Shown piece by piece: positions 10,769 to 20,839 of a stretch of 64,000 nt of DNA (position 1 is its first letter; every line of letters starts with the position of its first letter). The stretch comes from Lithospermum erythrorhizon (Eukaryota > Streptophyta > Magnoliopsida > Boraginales > Boraginaceae): the NCBI GenBank assembly GCA_019722365.1, contig JADFUC010002045.1, positions 1-64,000 of the forward strand, written 5' to 3'. The position numbers and the translations under genes are program-made. The notes under the pieces were generated by a model. That model made no database searches and was not told the origin of the DNA. It saw only the letters and a list, made by a program, of their open reading frames with translations.

Positions 10769-12046
10769 TATTTGAAAATGTTGGACAAAAATTCGGTGCT
10801 TTCGAGATTGAACAAAATGGTATATATTGGCATTCAAGAGACATGTATGGATTTAAGGTTCCTAAATTCTAAATGAAGTTATTGGAGTTAATCATTATTT
10901 CTGATAATGTATGTGATATGGTCTGCGATTACGATGACATCTATTTAATTGGATAATATGTTGGGTTATTTTACATAACGGATTTTAGACACTGAATTAG
11001 CCAATGTTACTTTTAGGATATATGATTATATTTGAAGTTTTTGTAAAGGACTAAACTAAGATATGAACCGATTTTCTGAAAGGTTTTTTATCAGTTAGAT
11101 GGGGAGGTTTATTTATGGATGTGCGACGCTTAATAGATTTTGAGGTATAGTTTGTTAAATTCTAAGGCTTGACGACTTGTTTGTTCGACATGATAATAAT
11201 GGATATTACGCAAGACTAGTATCTTTCCTTGGATAATTTTTCTTGTACATATTGGATGATGATAATCGATTACATCAGTTTATTAAGTTAAGGATGAATT
11301 TTATTATAGACTTCTGTTATAATCAAGTGATCTACTTAGTAAGAGTACAAATTAAGAGTGAAGGACATTGAATGGTAAACAATAATCGCTTGAAATGCTA
11401 ATAGTACAAGTATTAAAGTTCTCTTGGAATCGTTCAATATGAGATATGTGGCGAGTACTCTACTGGTGTAGTTAAGAACTACTTGTTTCATACCAAAGCT
11501 ATTTTACAATGGATATTTTATCTTGATCGCTTATGAGGCTTGTTTGCTAAACTTTTTAAAATGGAAATTAGTTAAAGCGATAATTCTGTTGGGGCTAGTG
11601 AATATAGTTGTTGGAGGTTTAGAGTCTATACATGATCTTTGGGTTAGGCTATTATTGATTTAGAGTTGTTCGGTGGAAGAAGGAAAAATTTTCGAGAATG
11701 AAATTTTTTGAAGTTGCTTGGGGAGATTGTAATATTAGAAATGTTTCAGTTATGAAATTGAGTTGATGACTTTTAGTGGCTTCAATTTTGAACAATAGAT
11801 TTGTGGGAGCCAACTGATTAACCACTTAAGCAATAATTGTACAAACATTAAGTTAAGTTATTTTTGGACATATTATCATGAGGTTAAATTTATCAGTACA
11901 TATATTGGGAAATATTACAAGTTTAGGCTCTTCATATTGATAATTTTTATATATCCGTAAGTTAGATTTGGAAGAAGTTAAGTTTAAATTGGAGTTAGTG
12001 TAACGGAAACATAATGGACCTTGAACATTTCGATATGGATGAGGTA
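10769..12046 (+). pseudogene. Decayed chromovirus (Ty3/Gypsy) pol 3' region
   Basis: No long frame survives here. The assignment rests on the polypurine tract at 12,047-12,084, which in Tekay/Del-type chromoviruses follows the chromodomain end of pol. The sequence is AT-rich and resembles noncoding decayed pol. I could not read a chromodomain or integrase motif in it, so the extent is inferred from position only. Confidence 0.35.
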
Positions 12047-12084
12047 GAATTTCGTGGACGAAATTCTTAAAAGGAGGAGATAAT
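12047..12084 (+). other. Chromovirus polypurine tract block
   Basis: GAATTTCGTGGACGAAATTC is followed by TTAAAAGGAGGAGATAAT. Tekay/Del-lineage elements carry a near-invariant 'gaatttcgggacgaaattc...aaggggggaaga' block just before the 3' LTR. The match is strong apart from one inserted T. The expected LTR start (TGTAATA...) does not follow; the TIR element at 12,088 does. Confidence 0.75.
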
Positions 12085-12087
12085 ATA

Positions 12088-12807
12088 AGGGTTTTGATTG
12101 TTTCACTCCACCCATTGATTATACACTCCACTTTCTCATTTTTACCCATCACTTCGTCACTTTTCTTTATGGTAACAATTTATGCATAAATAAAAAGTAA
12201 GGGGTATAACTAAGAGGCTGGTTTAGCTTGATCTAATCAAGCGATTTTTTGGACCAAATTGGTTCCATTCGTTAAGCAAACCGAATCGATTCGTTAATCG
12301 ATTTGTTAATCAAGTGAATCGTCCGTTGGATTCGTAATCGGTTCGAAATACAATGCGTGAAATTATTTCGTTAAGCGGAATTTAGCATAAAATTTTCCAA
12401 ATTCGGTTCGTTAATCGAATCGCTACTCCTAAATCGTTCAAATCGATTCGTAATTTTTTAAACTATTTAGTGTTAACGCTAAGGACATATTTGGTATCTA
12501 ATATTTAGTTAGTTGTAGATATTCTTGGCGATTTTAAGCGATTTTATGACGAGTACAATGGAACTCAAGGAACATTTTAACCGATTTTAACGAGCGATTA
12601 CGAACGAGTACAAAGCAGATTACAAGTCGTAGTTAAAGTAAGTAATCTCTTGAATTATAAACCGAACGAGTGAACAAACCGATTTTGAACGAGCGATTAC
12701 TGGTTGCAATGCGGGATTCCATGAACAGCTACAGAGTATAAGCTGTAATTTCACACCCGAAGTGGAGTGTAGTTATGAATGAATGGAGTGAAAAAATCAA
12801 AAAACCT
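12088..12807. mobile_element. 720-bp TIR element (non-autonomous DNA transposon)
   Basis: The left end (12,088-12,133) AGGGTTTTGATTGTTTCACT...TACACTCCACTT is the inverted complement, with few mismatches, of the right end (12,760-12,807) AAGTGGAGTGTAGTTATGAA...ATCAAAAAACCT. The terminal inverted repeats are about 46 bp. The interior has short direct and inverted repeats of CGATTCGTTAATC / GAACGAGCGATTAC at 12,265-12,440 and 12,595-12,705, so much of the element could fold on itself. No transposase is encoded. Flanks ATAATA and ATCATTA hint at, but do not prove, a target duplication. The superfamily is not identified. Confidence 0.75.
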
Positions 12808-12861
12808 ATCATTATTTATGACATAAATCACATAATTTATGTCCCGTATATACCCCTCAAA

Positions 12862-13512
12862 CTAGGGGTGTGGGGTATGCACAAATCGAACCAACGAGCC
12901 GGCAATCGAGCAGATATTAAGCGGGAGGATTTTTGGAACCACCGTCCAGACAGCGGAACTTCGATTTAGGTTAGAGCATTGGAGAAGAGCCCAAACTAAT
13001 TTAGGTTGGAACCTTTGAATACTTGAAACCAATTTTCTATATTTTATGTTGGTTTCTCGATTTTCATTATTATCCTTTTCAAGATCTTGTAGTATTTGCA
13101 TATGTACATTTTAAGAAGGAGAATTTAGATTTAACTCTGTTCATTACTGATATAACGGAATAAGATATATATAAATCTTTCTAAAACTAATAATATAGGG
13201 TATACAAATACAATATATGTAAAAAAAAGTGGTATTGTGTATCGAATGTGTATGTAGATTGTATAATTAATCTTAAAATGAATTCATTGAAATTATATGG
13301 ATTAGATCTAGTCTTAGGACTTAATTTTGAATTCTACATAAGGCTCAAAAATTGTGTCAAAACTGAAATTTAACGAAACGATTAGAACCGATGGGATTAA
13401 GATTGTCGGAACCGAACGATTGGGATTGGAAGCGGCCTAGAAAGCAACCCGAGGAAATAGGTTGGATCTGGTTGCAAGGCCGGGGCCGGACCGATCGTTC
13501 ACACTGTACTGT
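12862..13512. mobile_element. Possible hAT-type remnant
   Basis: The left edge reads TAGGGGTGTGGGGTATGCAC followed by AAATCGAACC. The 'TAGGGGTGtgcA...cgaaccg' start is common in plant hAT-derived repeats. The right side (13,430-13,510) is rich in GGAACCGAACG, GGCCGGGGCCGGACCG and CGTTCACAC, which could be the complementary end. The inverted match is weak, and no transposase is seen. Confidence 0.3.
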
Positions 13513-13709
13513 ACCATATGACCATTAACCCCAGCACCTAATCACAAAAAACTGCAGGTTGGACTAAATCCACACCCAAATAATGTTAAAATGCTCTTAA
13601 ATAACTTCTTTTGCCCATAAATGATACTTCCTCGAAGCTTATTACACTAACAAATTGGAAGGGGGAGGGAAATAATGGACTATTCATTTTATTCCTAATG
13701 AAACTTGTA

Positions 13710-14711
13710 TGTTAGAATCTGATATGAATTTAATCGTGATGAACACCAATTCATATATCAGTTCTCAAAAATAATGTAAATTAATCTAAACATAAAATGA
13801 CAAATGTATGAATCACAATTCTTACACATTTCAGCGGGCGGATTGAACGATTCCCCACGTGGTGCCTACATTGAGAAGCCCCTCAAGATCCTCTCGATAC
13901 TTGTTCAACACCGACGAGATGTCATCTAGATTACTTGCGCACCAAGGGGTCAGACGAGCTTGAACTTGCTAGAGTTTGATTGAATGTGAATTGGAAAGAT
14001 GAAATCTTCAATTCTCTTAGAGAAGGAGGCGGCTATTTCTTTGAGGGGAGTCGGGGTTTTGTGATTCTTATTTCATGAAAATCTAATCCCTATTTAAATC
14101 TGAGAGTCCCAAAATTACTTTCGTTAAGCGGCTTCGTTAGAAATGGGTTTAACTTCGTTAACTTAATTGGGCAAGTTATGAACTTCTAATTTAAATAATG
14201 AGTTCTTAGTGAGTTGTTATTTTAATTAAGCAGCAGAAGTCGATTAAAATCTTTAGCAGTCACTATCCGAATAGCTTATCAAGTTATTCATCGATCTCAA
14301 TTGCTTAATTGATTAAATTTGCAAGTTTAACCAATTGATGTTCATGCATATATATTGACAAAATATATAAATATTGAGAAATACATTTCTCAATATACAA
14401 GTCTCGTTTAATTTCATTCATGAAATATTATTCGAATATCATTGTATATGTGTGACCTTACAGGCTCGGGAATAATAGTAAGTTGTATAATAATAATAAT
14501 TGACCAATTACTATTATTATAACGATTAATAGTAGATAACAATCGCTCGTAACACTTAAATTATCATGAGAACCCACTAGTTGTATATACCGTTACTAAA
14601 TTTGAAAGAACACTGAATAGGTAATCACGTTTAACCAACCCGGTAAATGAATTGATACACAATTATCGCAGCCGGGCACAATAAAGGGAATCGATTCGGT
14701 GATTTTCGACA
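13710..14711 (-). repeat. Solo Copia LTR (minus orientation)
   Basis: The plus strand starts TGTTAGAATCTGATATGAAT and ends ATTTTCGACA, so it has TG...CA ends. It matches, as the reverse complement, the LTR at 59,752-60,719 over most of its length: the AGATTCTA end, the ACCAATTCATA and CTCAAAAATAATGTAAATTA block, the AATTACTATTATTATAACG block, and AACCAACCCGGTAAATGAAT. No polypurine tract or primer-binding site flanks either end, so it is a solo LTR left by recombination. Flanks TTGTA and CCTTA are not a clean target duplication. Confidence 0.8.
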
Positions 14712-15300
14712 CCTTAAACAACACACTTACAAATGGGGCTATAATAATTCGAGAAATTTTACAAGTAGCTGGGAATCGGCCAGTCTTATTTCACTTTCTG
14801 TGCATTAAATCTTTTTTTTATTAACAAATACCACAAATTGACTATGAAATGACTAACCTTTCCATACTTTCCCCATAACTTAATAACTAAGCTATCATTT
14901 TAAATACCATTTTTTGTGCAGGCTAATTACACCCACCGTAGCCTCTCCCGCTTCACGTTTTCTCTCTAAATTTTTTTATATTATTAACTCCAAAAGCTAG
15001 AGGCTTTAAAATAATGTAAGTTATTCATAAAATCTCTAGCTAATTTCGGTATTATTTCGTTAATTACTTCAAATAATTTCGGTATTGTTGCTTGTGTGTT
15101 ATTTCGGATTTTGATGTTATTATGTGTGTTTTATTTCACAAAAGTTTGAATCTTTTTAGTATTTAGTGGAACTTTACGATGATATTTGTTATTTGTGATA
15201 TTTGTGTTTTATTTTGACAAAAGTTTGAATCTTTTTAGTTTTTTCATCGGGTTTTTGATGATGTATAATCTGTTGCTTGGCTTTGAAGTATAAGACATTT
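14712..15300. other. AT-rich stretch without gene
   Basis: There is no open frame of note. Around 15,060-15,240 short direct repeats occur: ATTTCGGTATT twice, and AAAAGTTTGAATCTTTTTAGT twice (the phrase is split by small differences). It may be the 5' flank or interior of the transposon whose protease remnant lies at 15.5 kb. Confidence 0.3.
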
Positions 15301-15425
15301 ATAATATGTTATAACTTCGATTTATAACTTTTGCATTATAATATGTTATAACTTAGTACAACACATTATCATATGTTATAACGCAGTATAACTTAATATA
15401 ATTAGGTATAACTAATTTCATAATG
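15300..15425. repeat. ATATGTTATAAC repeat cluster
   Basis: ATAATATGTTATAACTT, GCATTATAATATGTTATAAC, ATCATATGTTATAACGC and related phrases recur in about 120 bp. The unit TATGTTATAACnnAGTA is partly self-complementary. A second cluster of the same motif, in the mirrored form TATAACATATTATAAC, lies at 16,318-16,400. The two clusters flank the Ulp1-like remnant. Confidence 0.55.
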
Positions 15426-15520
15426 TCGAGTTTATAATTTTGAAATACTATTTAAGAATAGTTGATAAGCCCAGAGTTAAATTCGATTTGTGATAGGATC
15501 GACCCTTTCAAGTTAAGATG

Positions 15521-15643
15521 GTCAATGTCCCATAACAAACCAATGGATTCGATTATGGAGTGTATGCTTGCAAGTTCATTCAATGTTTGACAATGCAAGA
15601 GGATGTGCCTGAGAACCGTGACGAGAGGTTTGGGGGATTATAG
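15521..15643 (+). pseudogene. Ulp1-type (C48) cysteine protease C-terminal remnant
   Basis: The frame from 15,521 reads VNVP-stop-QTNGFDYGVYACKF then IQCLTMQEDVPENRDERFGG. The pattern Q-T-N-G-x-D-[C]-G-V-x-A-C is the catalytic Cys region of Ulp1/SENP proteases (peptidase C48), which some plant MULE and CACTA transposons carry. Here the nucleophile Cys is a TAT Tyr codon (15,554-15,556), and a stop precedes the catalytic-region Gln. Ulp1 enzymes cleave SUMO; this fragment cannot. The upstream His and Asp regions are not recognisable. Its transposon of origin is inferred. Confidence 0.7.
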
Positions 15644-16317
15644 AAGAAAGGCTCTTTGTGGACCTCGTCAAGTGGTACATAACTCCGGTGACATGAACAC
15701 TATGCTTTTGAGGAGGTTGCTTGCAATCTTGACAAGAGTTGAAGCTATGCAAACATGCTTTTGATTTCTATAAAATGAATGATGTAACGTGCAGTGATTA
15801 GGCCCTTTTTGAACTATGTGACATTAAAGGTTTCTTTTTAACTACTCTTTTTGAAATATGTGAATGAATGTCTTTCTTGGTAAATAAATTTATTGTGAGA
15901 AAATTGGAAACTTCATACTGAGAATCTGCGTTATAATGCCGCCAATAGCGTAAATTATGTCGAAATAATTGTCGAGAAAGTTCATACAAGAAGAATTGTC
16001 GGAAATAGGCATTCACAATAAGAGTGAAGTAACAATTCCAGTGGCTTAATTCCATGGAGTGGCATGATTTGTTTAGAGGGGTAACAATTGATCTGAGGCC
16101 TTCAGCCCACGTTTTCTTGTGTTAGTAATCGATTAATACATATATCAACTTCGAGGCTGCCGAATAGAGTTGTGGCGATTGAATGAAACTTTTGATGTAA
16201 ACTTTGAGCTTTTAATGTTTTAAGTATGCTAGGATATTTTCTTCATTCTTCTTGACATTTGGCCATTAAGAATTAGTAGGGGCCAAAGATAATTTGGCAT
16301 TCGACATACTCGTGATT

Positions 16318-16400
16318 TTAACGTATTATAAGTATTATAACATATTATAACGTATTAAAAGCGTGTTATAACATATAACATATTATATTAGTTATTTTTA
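16318..16400. repeat. TATAACATATTATAAC repeat cluster
   Basis: AAGTATTATAACATATTATAA, CGTATTAAAAGCGTGTTATAAC and ATATAACATATTATA lie within 80 bp. This is the inverted counterpart of the cluster at 15,300-15,425. It may be terminal or subterminal DNA of the Ulp1-carrying transposon. Confidence 0.5.
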
Positions 16401-16574
16401 TATATGTAGCCTAGTAAACAAGCGAACAAAAATATAGAAAGGTCATGGATTCACCTAACTCAAATCAGATTGAAAAAACTAAGAAAAAGAATTAGAAATC
16501 TACAAACATTTAAGCAATAAAATTTGGTAGCAAGCATTTGGGGCCAACGTTTGATAAAATTAGGTGTTTGTTGT

Positions 16575-16762
16575 TTTTAAGGAGTCAAAGAAAAAAGAAA
16601 AGAAAAGAAGAGGAAGGAAAAGAAGAAAAGGCAATGAATCACAGGAAGAAGAATGAAATGAGAGGAGAGAGAGAGAAAAAAAAAAAAAAAAGGAAGAAAG
16701 AATAAGAAATCGGTATGAAGGAAGTGAGTGTATTTGATTGATTTTAATAAGGGGGGGGGGTA
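16575..16762. repeat. Purine tract with A16-type and G10-type runs
   Basis: About 130 bases are almost pure A/G (AAAGAAAAGAAAAGAAGAGG... then GAGAGAGAGAGAAAAAAAA), followed at about 16,751 by a run of about ten G. The minus strand is T/C-rich and open by composition only. Low complexity; no gene. Confidence 0.7.
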
Positions 16763-17059
16763 AATTAGTCATTTTACATGAAAAGTATAGTATTTGTTGT
16801 TAATAAAAAAATTTTTGTATGTAGGCAAATAGTCTGCAGATTGACATGTGGTATTTTACAAAATTTATCATAATAATTCCATAACCCCTTTTTAACACTC
16901 CTTTTAATATTGTTTGGAGTGTGCTTATACCACCAGTGCTGTTTCAGTGTAGTATGACTTTAGCTTCCGTGCACTTTACCGACTTATCTCACACAAGCAC
17001 TATTGATTTCAAAATTTTCTACTTCCGACTTTCCAAGCTCAAATATTTTTGTGTTGAAA

Positions 17060-17300
17060 TAATTTCTGGGTTGGCATAAAGAAGTGATATTGAGTGGTTA
17101 AAACTTTGAATTTGAGCTGCTTTACAAGTTTCTTGTCAAAAGAATTTTCTGGGTCGGAATAACAAAGTGATCTTGATTATTTGGGTAGTTAACACTGTGA
17201 ATTTGAGCTGCTTTACAAGTTTCTTGAAGAATCTATTTCTGGGTCGGAATAAAAAAGTGATCTTGATTATTTGGGTAGTTAAAGTTGTGAATTCAAGAAA
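17060..17300 (+). repeat. Three-copy tandem repeat, period about 87-92 bp
   Basis: Each copy starts TTTCTGGGT(T/C)GG(C/A)ATAA and continues AAGTGAT(A/C)TTGA...GTTAA, GTGAATTTGAGCTGCTTTAC and AAGTTTCTTG. Copies start at about 17,061, 17,146 and 17,237. Copies 2 and 3 are closer to each other than to copy 1. It lies in an otherwise gene-free stretch. Confidence 0.8.
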
Positions 17301-18900
17301 TTGCAAAGACGGCTATACTCAGAGCAAAACGACCTCTCATTCATGATCAATCAATACGACGACGATGCTGTAGGGGTGGTGTTGTGAGTGAGAGCAGCAG
17401 CAACCCTTCGCCTCACGGTGGTCGTGGCGCTTTGCCTTCTCAAGGTGGTAGCCCCTCTGACCTCCTCTTCCTTGCTGGTGGTGGTTTAGTAGTGTTATAG
17501 TTGGTGTATAGTGTATAATTGTTGTGTTTTTTTCATATAAAGTTGGAAGTTGTGTTTTTTGAAAGTATATTTTGTGAAAAGAGAAAAATTAAGTGTGATT
17601 CAAGATGAGGGTCCCAATTGTTGTTTCCAACTACCAAAAGGAAGAGGCGGAGTATGGTGCTCGCCGGCCGGAATTGCTTCGGGAGTTGTTGTCTTCCAGC
17701 TAAACTTGCGGATTCATATTGGTTTTTTGTTGCTTACAATGTAGCTTATTCGAGTTACGTAATATAACGTTTAGTGGATGTTAATGATGTTGGATAGCAA
17801 GAAGCCTTAACCTTCACTTGTGTTAGGTTAATAATGCAGTAGGGGATCGATTAGGATGTCGAGGGGATAGATTCCTTGACGGATGATTAATTGGAGTGTC
17901 GAATTTGGCGTCACATGGGGCCAGGGAGCAAAAAGTGATCACTGGGATCATTCTGATTTTTAGGCAACAACACCCTCAAGTCACTGAAAGAAAAAGGCGA
18001 TCACCAGTCTTGCCGAGGATGGCGATTCTGCGGTACAGATGGCGTCTTATTTGGTTGTGATTGATTTTGTTCGGCCTCATTTTTTTAAATTGTTTTTTGC
18101 ATAATAATTAAGCAAAAAAAAAATTAGACCACTATTTTTTTATTTTTCGGGCTACATCACATGCAGAGTGCAGGTTTGTGTCGTTTGAATGATAAAAAAA
18201 TAAAACAAGTTTTTTACACCTTTTTATTATTAACTTGTAAACTACTCTTTTCGATTTCGAGAAAGCTTGTGGATCACATTACTTAAAATATGTTATTTTT
18301 AAAAAAATTATAATATTATTTTATTGGATTAAAATATTATGAAGATTTTTGAAATTCAAAAAAAAAATATATACTATTAAAAATATACTTTTAAAATATA
18401 TGAAATAAAAAAATTATTAAAATATTTTAAAATATTAAAAATATTTTTAGAATTATAATATTATTTATTGTATTAATGGAACCCCCAATAATTATATATA
18501 TGAAATAAATAAAGAGAAATGAAAATATGGTGGGGTATATATTTGGAGTGATCTGGATGGGAGAAAGTAATTTAACAAGCGGAATGACACTTATTTGAAA
18601 TTTCATTGGTAAAGTGGGTGTTATTTGAGGGAGTCTGGGCGATGTGACTGAAGGGAGAGAAGTGTCGAATTTATTGTGCATTTAGCTGTAGGATAGTCTT
18701 ATAAACCTTACTCCAAGCGGTATTAAAAAGCTATGAAATTACAGATTTTGTTGTAATTGCTTAGAAGGTGTTGAGAATTTTATTAGGGGGTAAAAATAAT
18801 CATTTCCATTTTTTTATTGTGTTTGTATTGTGCTTATAGTCTCAACTTCTTTAACACGTAACCTTGAAAGTTATTTTTAAATTGATCGAAGAATAAAAGT
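17300..18900. other. Gene-free stretch
   Basis: 17,340-17,500 is GC-richer (ACGACGACGATGCTG, GGTGGTCGTGGCGC) and could be a decayed exon, but no frame holds. 18,290-18,480 is extremely A/T-rich with runs of AAAATATT. Nothing else is supported. Confidence 0.4.
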
Positions 18901-18911
18901 CATAAAACATT

Positions 18912-19190
18912 ATTACTACTTTCTCTGTTCCTTTTTATACGTGTTTAATGTGCCATTTTTTGTTCAAAATACGTATATTTCTAATATAGAAAATTATATT
19001 TAAACGTTTAATATACTTTTTATTTCTTTTTTATTAAATTATAAATAAATCAAATTCTTATAATTTTAATTAATTGTCATATTATATTTTAAATGTAATT
19101 TTTAAATATTTTTTTCTTATCCGCTTAATTTATGTCTGAAATAAATTTAAAAAATAAAAAATAAAAGGAATATGGGGAATACTTCATACT
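18912..19190. mobile_element. Possible Stowaway-like MITE
   Basis: The left edge TACTTTCTCTGTTCCTTTTT resembles the 'CTCCCTCYGTTCC' start of Stowaway (Tc1/mariner) MITEs. The right edge AAAATAAAAGGAATATGGGG followed by AATACTT is its rough inverted complement. The interior is very A/T-rich, as usual for this class, and the length of about 280 bp fits. The ends are imperfect and the TA target duplication is not clear. Confidence 0.4.
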
Positions 19191-19438
19191 CGGTAAAACA
19201 TTAGAACACAATCTGCTGATGAAACAAACTGCAAGCTATATGATTTAACCAACATAAAACTCCATGTAAGAGTTTCATTTTGATTAACGAGATTATACCA
19301 TTTCTTCAAATCATCCTGTATCAACAATTCTTGAAAAACGAATTTATAATCAGAACAGAAACATTTCTCTGGCATAACCAAGAGATTTATCTGACAAGAT
19401 AAAGATTCAAAGGTATTACTGAACAGCTCCTCATACAT
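19184..19438 (-). CDS. Unidentified coding-like exon
   Basis: An 84-codon minus-strand frame has normal-looking protein composition in an AT-rich setting: MYEELFSNTFESLSCQINLL, then PEKCFCSDYKF and LKKWYNLVNQNETLTWSF. Upstream, the same frame reads about six more residues (EKPGT), after which a one-base shift leads to a frame reading NESLWYADI-like sequence up to about 19,500, which suggests a frameshifted or spliced continuation. A GT at the 3' side could be a splice donor. The neighbour at 19,560-19,823 on the same strand may be another exon. I do not recognise the family. It could be a host-gene fragment or a transposon-captured exon. Confidence 0.35.
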   Translation of the reverse strand: MYEELFSNTFESLSCQINLLVMPEKCFCSDYKFVFQELLIQDDLKKWYNLVNQNETLTWSFMLVKSYSLQFVSSADCVLMFYRV

Positions 19439-19559
19439 AGTCCCCGGTTTTTCCCGTCCTAAATATCAGCATACCAAAGAGATTCATTCTTTCAAAAAAG
19501 CGACTCATTCACTTCTCCTGTGTTTGAACCGCATATCCTCTTCCTGCATGCAATTGCTC

Positions 19560-19823
19560 TCAAGTGATACCATGTGAGCCAACACTCTGAGCCATCTGTC
19601 GCTTGGCCCTCAAGTGATAAACTTTTCCAACCTGGTTAATCTTGGTCATCATGGTAGACTCAGCTACACTCTTTGTCATAGGATATCCAGGCTGCATCTG
19701 GATGAATCCTAGTGTTTTGTTAGCAGTAAGTGCAGGGTTATCCCGTGGGTTTCTTTCTAGAGCCGGGTAATTACAGTAACTTTTCGAGTAATGAGTAAAA
19801 ATTTCTTCCGAGTCTTTGCTCAA
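19560..19823 (-). CDS. Unidentified coding-like exon
   Basis: An 87-codon minus-strand frame with mixed, non-repetitive composition: FTHYSKSYCNYPALERNP, NPALTANKTLGFIQMQPGYP and MTKINQVGKVYHLRAKRQM. This looks more like real protein than the shadow frames around it. There is no signal peptide, membrane segment or catalytic motif I can name. It lies about 120 bp upstream (in the minus direction) of the coding-like block at 19,184-19,438 and may belong to the same broken gene. Confidence 0.35.
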   Translation of the reverse strand: MSKDSEEIFTHYSKSYCNYPALERNPRDNPALTANKTLGFIQMQPGYPMTKSVAESTMMTKINQVGKVYHLRAKRQMAQSVGSHGIT

Positions 19824-19849
19824 TTAACCTTCGGCGGTGCAGATTACCG

Positions 19850-20112
19850 TCCTTTAGTAAATTTAAGTTTTTTGTATTTTAAAGAAAGTAATATTTTATT
19901 TTTGTAATAATATAATATTTTTAAGAAATGATATTTTATTTATACAATATTTAAGAATTTTTTGTTTTGTATTTTTTGTGTATTTGATGTCAGAAATTAA
20001 TATTTTATTTTATATAATATATAGTGTTTTATTTTAGTTTTTATCGAGGAGTAATATGCAGAAGTGGATATCGGGGTTATTGATAAAATTTATGGAGTAA
20101 AAATATTACCTG
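19850..20112. other. AT-rich spacer
   Basis: Contains repeated GAAATAATATTTTATTT phrases (GTAATATTTTATTTTTGTA, GAAATGATATTTTATTTATA, AATTAATATTTTATTTTATA): a degenerate tandem repeat of about 60 bp. No gene. Confidence 0.5.
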
Positions 20113-20435
20113 ATGAAATTATCAGCCGCTTTTCTAATATATTCTAGAACACGAAAGATTGTCCAGGATGCTACTAGATTGGCCGGGAAATTATTAGAAG
20201 GAAATTATCCAATTATTTCTAGAGGCAAGCTTAATTAATTAATTAATTAAGAATCTTGCAAAATATCTTAGATATTTTAAAGTCTTGTCTAGGATTGTCC
20301 AGAGAATTCTAGGAAGCCAGTGGACATTCCACCACCGTCATAGAGCTATATATATAACTAGCAGCCTTCTTATGGCAAGTCTTTCAGCATGTAAAGAAAA
20401 AGAACATAATAAGCTCTCCTCCTATAATATTCTCA
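20113..20435 (+). repeat. LTR-like fragment, plus orientation
   Basis: It begins TGATGAAATTATCAGC and contains phrases typical of Copia LTR promoters: TTCTAG/CTAGAA-rich DNA, a palindromic TTAATTAATTAATTAATTAA, AATATCTTAGATATTTTAAAG, GTGGACATTCCACCACCGTC, then a TATA box (AGCTATATATATAAC) and CAGCCTTCTTATGGCAAG. It is cut at about 20,436, where the Copia-2 LTR begins, so Copia-2 may be inserted in it. Confidence 0.45.
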
Positions 20436-20730
20436 TGGTTATAAAATTTGGATATTTAGTAGTTCGGAGACTAATATGTATATATTATTCTGCGTGTTAT
20501 TAATTCTTATTTTATATTAAATGATAAGCGAAGAATGGAATGTGATATACATATTATTAACTACCAAGATGCTCGTTTAAATTATCTTAATGACATGTCT
20601 TTTTATAGGCAAAATTTGCCGATAAAATAACTTTTTGCTAAAATATCCATCTTGTCGTATGTTGAATTTCGTATTTCAACAATCTTGACTTATAATACTC
20701 TTACACTTTGAAATATATTTCGTTGTTTTT
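20436..20730 (-). repeat. 3' LTR of Copia-2
   Basis: The plus-strand start TGGTTATAAAATTTGG corresponds to TGTTATAAAAACCGGG at 24,650. It matches the other LTR with scattered differences. Its right edge on the plus strand is uncertain by tens of bases. A C-rich TATCTTTCCCCACC at about 20,820 could be the complement of a polypurine tract, which would extend the LTR to about 20,815. Confidence 0.65.
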
Positions 20731-20839
20731 CTTGGAATCGTATGTTGCTCGTTAAAAGCGCCCATAGGGAAAAACCTGAATTGGGATAAAACACCACTTG
20801 AGAAAAGAAATTACAACGGTATCTTTCCCCACCAGTAAA

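Noticed and set aside
16560..16772. 70-codon minus-strand Ser/Phe/Leu-rich frame
   Set aside because: Direct product of the purine tract on the plus strand; low complexity.
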